Shown: positions 33,073 to 42,234 of the stretch, one piece after another | How the letters are laid out: each line of letters begins with the position of its first letter | Numbering within the stretch: position 1 is the stretch's first letter | DNA from: an uncultured Ruminococcus sp. | GTDB taxonomy: Bacteria > Bacillota > Clostridia > Oscillospirales > Acutalibacteraceae | Reading direction: 5' to 3' | Assembly (NCBI GenBank): GCA_902785355.1 | Contig: CACZYF010000004.1 | Coordinates: 1 to 60,753, forward strand | Length of the DNA: 60,753 bases | The notes under the pieces: generated by a model | Databases searched by the model: none | Seen by the model: only the letters and a program-made list of their open reading frames with translations | Told to the model about the DNA's origin: nothing | Position numbers and translations under genes: made by a program

Positions 33073-33612
33073 TTACTTGGGGAATACAGGGAGTTTGTTG
33101 AGGAAGATGATGTCGTCACGGTCAGCCGCGTCGCCCTCGGCGAGAACCGCGACCTTACCGACGATTATTCCGCCCGCCTTCTCGACCAGCGCTTCGAGCG
33201 CTCTGAGGCTCTCGCCGGTGGAGATAACGTCGTCGGCGATCAACACGCGCTTGCCGCGCATATGCTCCGCGTCGTCGCTTCCGAGGAACAGCGTCTGTTG
33301 GCTCAGGGCGGTGATGGACTTGACGTTCACGCTGATGGGATCGGGCATGTAGACCTTGACGCCCTTTCGCGCGATGATGTACTTGCCGCAGCCCTGGCGC
33401 GCCATCTCGTAGCACAGCGGGATTCCCTTTGCCTCGGCGGAGATGACCACATCATGCTCCGGAGCGATCTTAAGGAGCTCGGCGGCTGCTTTCTCGGTGA
33501 TCTCCACATCGCCGAACATGATGAAAGCGGCGATATCCAGATGCTCGTTGACCTCGCACAGCGGAAGCTCGCGCTCACAGCCCGCAATCGTCATTTTGAA
33601 TGTTTTTGCCAT
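33073..33612 (-). CDS. Purine phosphoribosyltransferase, Apt-like
   Basis: 179 residues. The PRPP-binding motif is RVLIADDVISTGES near residues 120-133, with the metal-binding DD pair, and the core resembles adenine phosphoribosyltransferase. The N-terminus (TFKMTIAGCERELPLCEV) is unlike that of classical Apt, and the region before the PRPP loop (KGVKVYMPDPISV) resembles xanthine or PurR-type enzymes as much as Apt. It salvages a purine base, but which base cannot be settled. It stands alone between comEC and the HIT gene. Confidence 0.75.
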   Translation of the reverse strand: MAKTFKMTIAGCERELPLCEVNEHLDIAAFIMFGDVEITEKAAAELLKIAPEHDVVISAEAKGIPLCYEMARQGCGKYIIARKGVKVYMPDPISVNVKSITALSQQTLFLGSDDAEHMRGKRVLIADDVISTGESLRALEALVEKAGGIIVGKVAVLAEGDAADRDDIIFLNKLPVFPK

Positions 33613-33644
33613 GTAAATACCTTCTTTAACTTATAAAATATCCT

Positions 33645-34040
<396 letters not shown>

Positions 34041-34054
34041 TTAGTCAAGTGAAT

Positions 34055-34087
34055 AAAAGAAAAAACCGGACGAAAAAGCTCGTCCGG
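34055..34087 (-). terminator. Terminator of the dacA operon
   Basis: Read leftward, CCGGACGA and TCGTCCGG form a stem followed by TTTTTTCTTTTATTC, 17 bases past the dacA stop. Confidence 0.85.
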
Positions 34088-34103
34088 CATTGTTTCTTAT
34101 CGA

Positions 34104-35417
34104 TTATCGGTGGTAGCGGCGGCCTGCTCTGGCGCGAGCTTTCCTACGGGCGGAAGCTCTGGCTGACGAGATTGCGACGATGACCGCGAGCAGTACCACT
34201 GCGACGACGATGATCCAGATGAAATTATTTTTAAGGAACTCGCCGGTTTTCGCGGTGATGTAGCTGAACGTATCGCGCTCGATATCCTCGGAGGCGACGA
34301 TGTTGATATCGCCGAGCTCCAGATCGTCGTAAGCGACATGTACGGTGCCAAGCACCTGACCCTTGGTAACGGGGGCTTGTACGCGCTCTTCACTGCTGAC
34401 GATGGTTTTCAGCAGGCTCTTGTCATAATTATTCGGCAGGAGCGCGAGGACCTCCCTCTCGGGAATGAGCGCCAGCTCCTGACCCTTTGATGCATACTCG
34501 ACGGGGATGGATTTCACGGTATCGGCAGGACCGTAGACGACCTGCTGAGCGAGGTTTTGAAAAACCCAGTCGTACAGGTTCGCGGTATCCTTCATGGCGT
34601 AGTTGATATCGTCCGCAAAGGAATACGCGGCGCCCATCGCGACGCAAAGGTAGCTAAAGCCGTCCTTCTCGGCGGTGGTGACCAGACACTTTCCCGCCTC
34701 GTCGGTATAGCCGGTCTTGATGCCCCTTACGTTGGGGTAATAGTATTCGCCGCGGTGGTAGTTCTCATCGAGCATATAGTTGGTATTATGCAGGGGATTG
34801 GTGAAGCCTGCCGGGGTGTAGTTCACGGTGGAGGTGATCTCCATGAACATCGGCTGCTTCATGGCGCACTTGGCGATCTTCGCCATGTCGAGCGCGGTGG
34901 TATAATGGTTGGTATCATGCAGACCGTGCGGGTTCACGAAATGGGTGTTCTCACAGCCCAGCTCCGCCGCTTTCTTGTTCATCATCTCAACAAAGCCCGA
35001 GATACCGTTTCCAACGTAATTTGCCAGCACCAACGCGGCGTCGTTGCCCGAGGGCAGCATCATACCGTAGAGCAGATCCTTGATCGAGACCTCCTCCCCT
35101 ACGTGCTCGGAGAGCCCCATGACGGTGCTCTCGGGATCAAGCCCCGTCAGCGCGTCGGCAGAGATCGCGACCTTGGTATTCTCGAGATCCTGTACGTTCT
35201 CTGTCGTGATGATATAAGTCATGATCTTGGTCGTAGAGGCGGGATACATTTTCTTGTTTGCATATTTATCGAGGATAACGGCGCCGGTGTCGAGGTTCTC
35301 GAGATATACGGATCCTGAGACGGTATCCACATTACAGCCGTAGTCGAACGCCGAGGCGGATATGGCGGTCACAAACAACAGCACGAATACAATCAATATA
35401 CAGCTCGCACGCTTCAT
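34104..35417 (-). CDS. D-alanyl-D-alanine carboxypeptidase with C-terminal membrane anchor
   Basis: 437 residues, peptidase S11 family (PBP5/DacA-like). A signal peptide covers about residues 1-24. The active-site motifs are S61-TTK64, PSGN and GIKTGY. A PBP5_C-like beta domain follows, then a C-terminal membrane segment (NFIWIIVVAVVLLAVIVAI) and a very basic tail. It trims the terminal D-Ala from muropeptides and so limits cross-linking. It is last in the DUF512-der-plsY-dacA operon, four bases after plsY. A second S11 enzyme is encoded at 42235-43371. Confidence 0.92.
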   Translation of the reverse strand: MKRASCILIVFVLLFVTAISASAFDYGCNVDTVSGSVYLENLDTGAVILDKYANKKMYPASTTKIMTYIITTENVQDLENTKVAISADALTGLDPESTVMGLSEHVGEEVSIKDLLYGMMLPSGNDAALVLANYVGNGISGFVEMMNKKAAELGCENTHFVNPHGLHDTNHYTTALDMAKIAKCAMKQPMFMEITSTVNYTPAGFTNPLHNTNYMLDENYHRGEYYYPNVRGIKTGYTDEAGKCLVTTAEKDGFSYLCVAMGAAYSFADDINYAMKDTANLYDWVFQNLAQQVVYGPADTVKSIPVEYASKGQELALIPEREVLALLPNNYDKSLLKTIVSSEERVQAPVTKGQVLGTVHVAYDDLELGDINIVASEDIERDTFSYITAKTGEFLKNNFIWIIVVAVVLLAVIVAISSARASARRKARARAGRRYHR

Positions 35418-35421
35418 TATA

Positions 35422-36138
35422 TTAACTCCTCTTTTCGGTCTTTTTCGGTTTGATACACTTTTCCTCTCCGTTGAAGAGGCGCTTTAAATTCTCGCGGTGC
35501 ATGATAATAACCATCAGCCCTACGGCGAGCGCGCAGGCTGTAGATATCAGGACGAAACGGAATCGCAGCTCATTCTCCGTCCCGAGATATGGCAGATATT
35601 CGAAGAAGTAGGTCACGATCATCGTGTAGACAGGGTACAGCGCTGCGCAGGCGACCGAGCCCAGCGAGATGATCCTGGTGATCAGGACGATAATCAGGAA
35701 GGAGGCAACGATCATGAGGAACACGCGCCAGTCAACGACCAGCATCAGCGCGTTCGCCGTAACGACACCCTTACCGCCCCTGAAGCCGTAATACAGCGGG
35801 AACACATGCCCGATGATAACGCACATGCCCGCAAGGTATCGTCCGTATTTGACGTATTCCAGCGGGGCTACGTCGTTGGTGACGGTCAGGTTGGAGAATA
35901 TCCACCAGCCGATCAGAACGGCGATGATACCCTTTAGGTAGTCGCAGATGATCGTAGCTACCGCGGGACCCGTACCCACGGAACGGAGCACGTTGGTAAA
36001 GCCGGCGTTGCCGGAGCCCATTTTGCGGATATCCTTACCGGTTTTCAGCTTGGTTATGATGATAGCGGGACTGAGACTGCCAAGCAGATACGCGATCAGC
36101 ATGGTGGCAATCGTCCGCATAATCAGCTCAAAAGTCAC
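35422..36138 (-). CDS. plsY: Glycerol-3-phosphate acyltransferase PlsY
   Basis: 238 residues, polytopic membrane enzyme that transfers acyl groups from acyl-phosphate to glycerol-3-phosphate in the first step of phospholipid synthesis. The motifs are SLSPAIIITKLKTGKDIRKMGSGNAGFTNVLR (shown across residues 21-52 in outline), GHVFPLYYGFRGGKGV and the C-terminal RHR-like loop HRENLKRLFNGEE. It overlaps der by four bases, the usual der-plsY pair. Confidence 0.95.
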   Translation of the reverse strand: MTFELIMRTIATMLIAYLLGSLSPAIIITKLKTGKDIRKMGSGNAGFTNVLRSVGTGPAVATIICDYLKGIIAVLIGWWIFSNLTVTNDVAPLEYVKYGRYLAGMCVIIGHVFPLYYGFRGGKGVVTANALMLVVDWRVFLMIVASFLIIVLITRIISLGSVACAALYPVYTMIVTYFFEYLPYLGTENELRFRFVLISTACALAVGLMVIIMHRENLKRLFNGEEKCIKPKKTEKRS

Positions 36139-37454
36139 TTCTTATCCCTCTCCCTTATCACAAATCTGATGGGTGTACCGCTGAAGTCGAAGGCTTCGCG
36201 GAGTCGGTTCTCAAGATAACGCTGATATGAGAAGTGGAACAGCTCAGCGTCGTTGCAGAAGAAGATGAAGGTCGGCGGCTTTACGGAAGCCTGCGTCATG
36301 TAGAAGATCTTCAGCCGTCTGCCCTTGTCGGTCGGCGGCTGTACACGAGCTGTCGCGGCAGCGAGCAGGTCATTTAAAAGTCCCGTGGTGATGCGCATGG
36401 CGGCGGTGTTGGTGACGTGGACGATGTTCTCAAAGAGATTATCCAGTCGCTGACCCGTTTTCGCTGAGATAAAGACGGTCGGGGCGTAGCTCATGAAGGC
36501 GAAATCCCGCTCGATATCCTTGCGGAAGTTCTGCATGGTCTTGTCGTCCTTCTCGATAGCGTCCCACTTGTTGACGGCGATGATCGTCGCCTTGCCGGCT
36601 TCCTTCGCGAGTCCCGCGACCTTGGTATCCTGTTCGGTGATACCGGTCTCGGCGTCGAGCATAACGACACAAACGTCACAGCGTTCAATCGCCATTTTGG
36701 CGCGTAGGATGGAATAACGCTCGATCTGGTCGGTGACCTTGCTCTTGCGTCTCATGCCGGCGGTGTCGATGAAGTTGAAGATGCCGTGCTTGTTCTCGAT
36801 CTTTGTATCGATGCTGTCGCGGGTGGTGCCGGCGATATCCGATACGATACAGCGGTTCTCACCGGTGATCTTGTTGATCAGCGAGGACTTGCCGACGTTC
36901 GGTCTGCCGATAACAGCGACGGAGATCACCTCAGGATCAGCTTCATCCTCACGATAATCCTCAAGGTGCTCAAAAACCGCGTCCAAAAGGTCGCCCGTAC
37001 CGTGACCGTGTACGGAGGATACCGCGATCGGCTCGATCGGGAGCTGATAGAACTCATAGAACTCAGGCGGCGGATCGCCGACGGAGTCACACTTGTTGAC
37101 AGCGAGCACCATGGGCTTGTTGCTTTTGAGCAGCATGTGGGCGACGTCCTGATCGGTCGCCACGAGTCCCGAGCGCACATCGGTGACCATGATGATGACG
37201 TCGGCATTGTCGATCGCCAGCTGTGCCTGTTCGCGCATCTGGGACAGGATCACATCGTCCGACTTGGGCTCGATACCGCCCGTATCGATCAGCATGGCGC
37301 TCCTTCCGCTCCACTCCACGTCGCCGTAGATACGGTCGCGGGTCACGCCGGGTGTATCGTCGACGATCGAGATACGTTCGCCGACAAGTTTATTGAATAA
37401 CGTGCTCTTGCCGACATTGGGTCTGCCGACAATCGCAATAATAGGTTTAGCCAT
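36135..37454 (-). CDS. der: GTPase Der (EngA)
   Basis: About 439 residues, with two tandem GTPase domains: GRPNVGKST, DTGG and NKCD in the first, GRPNVGKSS, DTAGMRRK and NKWD in the second, followed by a KH-like domain. It acts in 50S ribosome assembly. The ATG at 37454 is preceded by GAGGAGGGGG; the longer frame start at 37481 has no such site. It overlaps the DUF512 gene by eight bases. Confidence 0.97.
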   Translation of the reverse strand: MAKPIIAIVGRPNVGKSTLFNKLVGERISIVDDTPGVTRDRIYGDVEWSGRSAMLIDTGGIEPKSDDVILSQMREQAQLAIDNADVIIMVTDVRSGLVATDQDVAHMLLKSNKPMVLAVNKCDSVGDPPPEFYEFYQLPIEPIAVSSVHGHGTGDLLDAVFEHLEDYREDEADPEVISVAVIGRPNVGKSSLINKITGENRCIVSDIAGTTRDSIDTKIENKHGIFNFIDTAGMRRKSKVTDQIERYSILRAKMAIERCDVCVVMLDAETGITEQDTKVAGLAKEAGKATIIAVNKWDAIEKDDKTMQNFRKDIERDFAFMSYAPTVFISAKTGQRLDNLFENIVHVTNTAAMRITTGLLNDLLAAATARVQPPTDKGRRLKIFYMTQASVKPPTFIFFCNDAELFHFSYQRYLENRLREAFDFSGTPIRFVIRERDKK

Positions 37455-38763
37455 TGTCCCCCTCCTCTCCGAGAATCGCATTGAGCAGCATTACGCCGTC
37501 ATTGTTGATGGGGAAAATCTCAATATTCAGCTTCTTCATGGCGGCGTCGATATGAACGTCGTCAAGAAAGAGGTCATTTTCAAATCGTAACATTGCCGAG
37601 GAGATCAGCAGCGCGTCCCCCAGCGGTTTATCCTTCAGCTGTTCGATCAGATCATTGCCGACGATCAGACCGCTGACGTTGATCTGCTCGCCGAAGAAGC
37701 GGTTGACGATCGGATAGACGGTGATCTTCACGTTCGGATATTTTGCCTCTACCTCATTCATCAGCCCCCTCAGATACGGCGCTACGGACGTACCGCAGGC
37801 AATGGAAACATGCCGACGGATATTCTCGTCGGGATCGCGGAAGGAGAGCTCGTCGCGCAAGTCCTCGGTCAGCTGGGCTATCAGTCCGATACCGTTCTCG
37901 ATCGCCTCGAAGTCGCCGTAAAACGACGCGTCGGGGATGTCGTACCCCGCCTTTAGGTACAGCTCGTCGGCGGCGTAGGCGATACGCTTGCCGCGGGTTC
38001 TCAGGCACATTTCACCGAAGTCCTCAATGATATCGACGGTCTCCTGCGCTTTCTCCCGCGTGAACGGGGTCAGTTCAAAGAGCCCCTTGCGGTACTTGGT
38101 CAGTCCCACGGGCACGACCGCGATCAGGTTGACGTTCATCTCGTAAAGATCATGAAGAGAGCGCCTGAGTTCATCGCCGTCGTTAAGTCCGGGACAGCAG
38201 ACGATCTGGGTGTTCAGCGCGATCCCGTGATCGGATAGGCGCCTGAGAATCGATAGCGAACTACCGGCGAAGCGGTTGCCCATCATCTTCACGCGCAGCT
38301 CGGGGTTGGTGGTGTGAACGCTGACGTTGATGGGGCTGATATGCATTTTGATGATACGGCTGATCTCGTGCTCGGTGAGGTTCGTCAGCGTGACGTAGTT
38401 GCCGAAGAGGAACGACAGACGGCTGTCGTCATCCTTGAAGTAGAGCGATTCACGCATGCCCTTCGGAAGCTGATCGATGAAGCAGAACACGCATTTATTG
38501 CGACAGGAGCGCTCCTTATCCATCAGGTAGGAGTCGAATTCCAGCCCCAGCTCCTCATACTCGGGCTTACGCACCTTGACAGTGTGAATCACGCCCTTTT
38601 GATCTCTTATCTTTAATTCCAACAGAGAATTAAGCTGATAAAACCGATAATCGAGCACGTCGACGATCTCGTTGCCGTTGATCGAGATCAGGGTGTCCCC
38701 CGCCTCGCAGCCGACGCGTTCGGCATAGCTATGGCGGTAAACGTCTTTAATTGTAACTGCCAT
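37447..38763 (-). CDS. PDZ / radical SAM / DUF512 protein
   Basis: 438 residues. The N-terminus is a PDZ-like domain (EAGDTLISINGNEIVD), followed by a radical SAM-like cysteine motif, CRNKCVFCF near residue 88, and a C-terminal DUF512 region with GLNDG and SIACGTSVAPYL. This architecture is conserved upstream of der in Firmicutes; its reaction is not established. It is the first gene of the leftward operon, 186 bases from rpmF across a repeat region. Confidence 0.88.
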   Translation of the reverse strand: MAVTIKDVYRHSYAERVGCEAGDTLISINGNEIVDVLDYRFYQLNSLLELKIRDQKGVIHTVKVRKPEYEELGLEFDSYLMDKERSCRNKCVFCFIDQLPKGMRESLYFKDDDSRLSFLFGNYVTLTNLTEHEISRIIKMHISPINVSVHTTNPELRVKMMGNRFAGSSLSILRRLSDHGIALNTQIVCCPGLNDGDELRRSLHDLYEMNVNLIAVVPVGLTKYRKGLFELTPFTREKAQETVDIIEDFGEMCLRTRGKRIAYAADELYLKAGYDIPDASFYGDFEAIENGIGLIAQLTEDLRDELSFRDPDENIRRHVSIACGTSVAPYLRGLMNEVEAKYPNVKITVYPIVNRFFGEQINVSGLIVGNDLIEQLKDKPLGDALLISSAMLRFENDLFLDDVHIDAAMKKLNIEIFPINNDGVMLLNAILGEEGDNG

Positions 38764-38786
38764 AGTAAGCCTCCGGGGTCAGAAAT

Positions 38787-38814
38787 GAGGAATTAGGAAT
38801 GAGGAATTAGGAAT
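38787..38814. repeat. Heptamer tandem repeat, array 1
   Basis: Four 7-bp units, gaggaat-taggaat-gaggaat-taggaat, upstream of the DUF512 gene. They are followed by a short hairpin module (aaacgcttcgcgtttt) and GGATTGGTAT, an arrangement echoed at 39809. Confidence 0.65.
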
Positions 38815-38871
38815 TGCGGGAAACGCTTCGCGTTTTGGATTGGTATAACAACTTCAATATAAAAACTTATG

Positions 38872-38914
38872 CAATAATAACAAAAGGGCGGTACAGTAGA
38901 ATTGACTGCCCGCC
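38872..38914 (-). terminator. Terminator of rpmF
   Basis: Read leftward, GGCGGGCAGT and ACTGTACCGCC form an imperfect stem (ggcgg/ccgcc plus cagt/actg), followed by CTTTTGTTATTATT. Confidence 0.65.
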
Positions 38915-38949
38915 TTGCACTTTTGTTAGTTTCGCAGATTACGATAAGA

Positions 38950-39135
38950 TCAGTCAGCGTCCTTGACGATGACCTGTCTGCCCTTGTACATGCCGCAGTT
39001 GGGGCATACCTTATGGGGAGCCTTATACTCACCGCACTCGGGGCAAACGGACAGAGCGGGAGCCTGGAGCTTCCAAACATTGGATCTTCTCTTCATTTTA
39101 CGAGCATGTGAATGTTTTCTAGCCGGTACAGCCAT
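38950..39135 (-). CDS. rpmF: 50S ribosomal protein L32
   Basis: 61 residues. MAVPARKHSHARKMKRRS and the zinc ribbon CPECGEYKAPHKVCPNCG identify L32, with four zinc-binding cysteines. It follows yceD by 40 bases, the classic yceD-rpmF pair, and has a strong AAGGAGGG site. Confidence 0.97.
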   Translation of the reverse strand: MAVPARKHSHARKMKRRSNVWKLQAPALSVCPECGEYKAPHKVCPNCGMYKGRQVIVKDAD

Positions 39136-39175
39136 GAAAAACCCTCCTTACCATTTATATCTTTTATAATTATTA

Positions 39176-39670
39176 TCAGTTTAAAAGCGCTTTGAGCGCC
39201 TCGAGCCGCGGGTCAATCTCCTGTTTATCACAGCCGCAATCTCCCAAGTTAAGATTATGTCCACATTTTTGACAGAGACCTTGACAGTCTCCCCTGCAAA
39301 GAAACTTGGTCGGCAGCTCAAGCAGAATATCGGATGATACAAGTTCATCTAAATCCACGGTGAAGTCGGGCGTCTCGATGTAGTCGTCGTTATACTCCTC
39401 CTCGAGATTTTGAATCAGCTTATGGGAGAAGTGATAGTCGAACGTCTGACTGAGTTCCGAAAGGCAGCGGTCGCATAATGTATCATACACAAAATGCGAA
39501 TCGATATCGAGCGTGACGATACCCGCCTTGTTCTCAGCGTGAGCGATGATCTCAACAGGAGAGTTGAATGGATGCTCCCCCGCGATCTCGACGTCGCTCA
39601 TCGAAAGCGTATAACTGACGTCCTTACAGGCGCCGTCGGAAACGAAAAGCTCTTTCAAATCTAACAGCAT
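39176..39670 (-). CDS. yceD: YceD (DUF177) family protein
   Basis: 164 residues. A DUF177 domain with the cysteine pairs CDRC near residue 68 and CRGDCQGLCQKCG near residue 127. The family is almost always paired with rpmF, and in plants its relative is needed for 23S rRNA accumulation. The consensus promoter upstream suggests high expression. Confidence 0.92.
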   Translation of the reverse strand: MLLDLKELFVSDGACKDVSYTLSMSDVEIAGEHPFNSPVEIIAHAENKAGIVTLDIDSHFVYDTLCDRCLSELSQTFDYHFSHKLIQNLEEEYNDDYIETPDFTVDLDELVSSDILLELPTKFLCRGDCQGLCQKCGHNLNLGDCGCDKQEIDPRLEALKALLN

Positions 39671-39710
39671 AGTACCTCCGCACAGTTATCTACATTAAAC
39701 GCTGGTAATT

Positions 39711-39739
39711 ATTATAATAAGACAGCGGGTTTTTGTCAA
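39711..39739 (-). promoter_or_regulatory. Promoter of yceD-rpmF
   Basis: On the minus strand a perfect TTGACA, 17 bp, and a perfect TATAAT, about 40 bases before yceD. Confidence 0.85.
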
Positions 39740-39808
39740 GTAAAAATCTTGTAATTGATTAGATTTAATTGGAGAACGGTGATGGGAAAGCCTGACGGCT
39801 TTGTTGTA

Positions 39809-39850
39809 CTAAGAACTAAGAACTAAGAAATAAGAAATAAGAAATAAGAA
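39809..39850. repeat. Heptamer tandem repeat, array 2
   Basis: Six 7-bp units, three ctaagaa then three ataagaa, followed by acggaaagcctgacggctttt and GAATTGGTAT. The gene-free stretch 39740-40005 consists of this composite plus low-complexity sequence such as ttctccgttc; I see no gene in it. Confidence 0.7.
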
Positions 39851-40005
39851 GTTACGGAAAGCCTGACGGCTTTTGAATTGGTATGACGACTGCTTTTCAA
39901 ATATATGTGACTCTTTATCGGGTCGCAGGCATTACGGTTATTATCTGTTTTACAACTCAGGTGTGGGCGAAGGCTGCCTTCTACCGTTCTCCGTTCACAG
40001 TTCTC

Positions 40006-40040
40006 CAAAAGCAAAAGCCGCCCCTTTCGGAGCGGCAGTT
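40006..40040 (-). terminator. Terminator of the P-loop protein gene
   Basis: Read leftward, GCCGCTCC and GGGGCGGC form a stem around GAAA, followed by TTTTGCTTTTGG. Confidence 0.75.
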
Positions 40041-40058
40041 GCTTTGATTTATAATCAA

Positions 40059-40475
40059 TCAGATCTCTTCGCAAACAGCCTTTAAGCCCTCGGGGAGACC
40101 CGCCTCATCGGAAGATACCAGCAGGGTGATCTTCGCGCCGCTCTCCTCAGCGAGAGCGTTCAGCTTAGTGACGAAGTCCTCGATGCCCTCTACGCCGGCG
40201 GGAGCGATCTTGAAGGTGGAATCAACGAAAATATCGGTAACGTCGTAGTTACCCGCGCAGATACCGCTGATAAAGCCCAGCAGCATGTCGTAGCCCTTGA
40301 TGCCATATACGTCGGTATCGACCAGACGCGCCTTGTGAGTGACGTCGTAGGTCAGACCGTTGCCCTTTTCGATAACGACAACGTTACCGCTGGACTTGGC
40401 GACAGCCTCGTTAGCGAGCGCGATGAGCTTCTTGGTCTTGCCGGAGCCCTTTTTACCAATAATTAATGTAACCAT
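40059..40475 (-). CDS. Small P-loop NTPase-like protein
   Basis: 138 residues, cytoplasmic. A Walker A motif is at the very N-terminus (LIIGKKGSGKTKKL). A candidate Walker B is DIFVDSTFK near residues 82-90, and a beta-strand with Ser-Ser-Asp (LLVSSDEAG) lies near the C-terminus. The fold looks like a minimal ATPase related to kinases or Zot-like NTPases. No function is recognised. It is expressed alone, between pgi and a terminator, and its acidic, compact sequence has no membrane segment. Confidence 0.65.
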   Translation of the reverse strand: MVTLIIGKKGSGKTKKLIALANEAVAKSSGNVVVIEKGNGLTYDVTHKARLVDTDVYGIKGYDMLLGFISGICAGNYDVTDIFVDSTFKIAPAGVEGIEDFVTKLNALAEESGAKITLLVSSDEAGLPEGLKAVCEEI

Positions 40476-40521
40476 TTGTACATTCCTCCTATGTTTTATA
40501 ACAGTCTGTAGAACTGATAAC

Positions 40522-41859
40522 TTACTTTAATCTTGCTTCGAGAGCAGCCTTTTGATCTTCGTAGCCGGGCTTGCCGAGGAGAGCAAACATGTTCTTCTTG
40601 TAGCTCTCAACACCGGGTTGGTTGAAGGGGTTCACGCCGAGAATGTAGCCGGAGATCGCGCAAGCCTTCTCGAAGAAGTAGATCAGGTAACCGAGGTTAT
40701 ACTCGTCCATCTTATCAACGGTGAGCACGATGTTGGGTACGCCGCCGTCATTATGCGCGAGGACAGTACCCTCGAACGCCTTGCGGTTGACAAACTCCAT
40801 AGTCTTGCCGGAGAGGAAATTCAGTCCGTCAACGTTCTCGGGATCGGTACCGATGGTGATCTCTCTCTGAACGGAATCAAAGAGCACAACGGTCTCGAAG
40901 AGGTTGCGTCTGCCGTCCTGGATGTACTGACCCATGCTGTGCAGGTCGGTGGAGAAGATGACGGATGCCGGGAAGATACCCTTCTGATCCTTACCCTCGG
41001 ACTCGCCGTAGAGCTGCTTGAACCACTCGTTCATCAGAGTGAAGGCGGGCTCGTAGCTTACGAGTATCTCCGTGGTCTTGCCCTTATTATAAAGCATGTT
41101 GCGGATCGCGGCATACTTGTAGCAGTCGTTCTTCTCGAGGTCGGGCTCGGCAAATTTGTCCTGAGCGTCCTTAGCGCCCTGCATGAGCGCGTCGATATCC
41201 GCGCCGGATACAGCGATCGGTAAAAGACCGACAGCGGTCAGAACGCTGTAGCGTCCGCCTACGTCATCCGGAACGACGAAGGTCTCGTAGCCCTCGCGGT
41301 CAGCAAGCTGCTTGAGGGTGCCGCGCGCCTTATCGGTGGTGCAGAAGATGCGCTCCTTGGCGCCGTCCTTACCGTACTTTTTCTCGAGCATCTCGCGGAA
41401 TACGCGGAACGCGATCGCGGGCTCGGTGGTGGTACCGGACTTGGAGATCATGTTGATGGAAACATCCTTGCCCTCACAGATCTCGAGCAACTCGGAGAGA
41501 GCGTTGGAGCTGATGGAGTTACCGGTATAGTAGATCTGCGGGGTGTCCTTACACAGCGCGTTGTAGTTCGGGGACTTGATGAACTCGATCGCGGCACGGG
41601 CGCCCAGATACGAGCCGCCGATACCGATCACGACGAATATATCGGAGTTCTTCTTGATCTTCTCGGCAGCAGCCTTGATGCGGGCGAACTCCTCCTTGTC
41701 ATAGTCGGTAGGCAGATTGAGCCAACCGATAAAATCGTTGCCAAGTCCCTGACCGGAATGAAGCGCCTCGTGAGCCGCCTTTACCGCGGGAGCAATACCG
41801 ACATATTCATCAGTACCCAAAAAGCCCTGTAAATGCTTATCACTAAGAGTTGTAGGCAT
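40522..41859 (-). CDS. pgi: Glucose-6-phosphate isomerase
   Basis: 445 residues, the length of the bacterial short form. It interconverts glucose-6-phosphate and fructose-6-phosphate. Motifs: [12 protein letters not shown], the sugar-phosphate loop SKSGTTTEP, and the C-terminal signatures [15 protein letters not shown] and [11 protein letters not shown] with the active-site region. It is monocistronic with its own promoter and a leader hairpin. Confidence 0.97.
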   Translation of the reverse strand: MPTTLSDKHLQGFLGTDEYVGIAPAVKAAHEALHSGQGLGNDFIGWLNLPTDYDKEEFARIKAAAEKIKKNSDIFVVIGIGGSYLGARAAIEFIKSPNYNALCKDTPQIYYTGNSISSNALSELLEICEGKDVSINMISKSGTTTEPAIAFRVFREMLEKKYGKDGAKERIFCTTDKARGTLKQLADREGYETFVVPDDVGGRYSVLTAVGLLPIAVSGADIDALMQGAKDAQDKFAEPDLEKNDCYKYAAIRNMLYNKGKTTEILVSYEPAFTLMNEWFKQLYGESEGKDQKGIFPASVIFSTDLHSMGQYIQDGRRNLFETVVLFDSVQREITIGTDPENVDGLNFLSGKTMEFVNRKAFEGTVLAHNDGGVPNIVLTVDKMDEYNLGYLIYFFEKACAISGYILGVNPFNQPGVESYKKNMFALLGKPGYEDQKAALEARLK

Positions 41860-41882
41860 GAAATACCCTCCTTATAATTCCC

Positions 41883-41908
41883 GAGAAGAACTAAACACAC
41901 TTCTTCTC
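41883..41908 (-). other. Leader hairpin of pgi
   Basis: gagaagaa and ttcttctc form a perfect 8-bp stem with a 10-base loop, between the pgi promoter and its AAGGAGGG ribosome-binding site. Confidence 0.4.
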
Positions 41909-41922
41909 ATATTAACTACATC

Positions 41923-41951
41923 ATTATACTATATTTCAAGCCCGTTTGCAA
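41923..41951 (-). promoter_or_regulatory. Promoter of pgi
   Basis: On the minus strand TTGCAA and a perfect TATAAT are separated by 17 bp, about 65 bases before the start. Confidence 0.65.
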
Positions 41952-42067
41952 CATTTTTATCGTATTAATTATGAATAAAAGCTAAATTTTGTTGGAGGAT
42001 GAGATCAGCGGCACAAGATGTTGTGAGGAGAACAGAGAAGGGTATCTCTCTTCGGTCGATCGATTTA

Positions 42068-42120
42068 TGCAATCCCTCAGTCCCCGTTCGGGGACAGCTC
42101 CCTTTACCAAAGGGAGCCTC
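42068..42120. repeat. Dispersed double-hairpin repeat, copy 2
   Basis: Related to the element at 23828. The stems gtcccc/ggggac and gctccctttacc/aaagggagc are near perfect. The whole gap 41952-42234 is non-coding: this repeat, then gcgggc/gcccgc and runs of ccattatccattctccgttctcc-type words. Confidence 0.7.
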
Positions 42121-42234
42121 GGAAAGTAACTGCTCTATATAGAGTCGCTGGTGTTGTTTCATAATCAAGCTTATTATAATCCGGGTGCGGGCTTAACCCG
42201 CCCATCACCATTATCCATTCTCCGTTCTCCGAAT

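Noticed and set aside
38787-39850. CRISPR array
   Set aside because: The repeats are 7-bp tandem units without spacers, and no cas gene is present.
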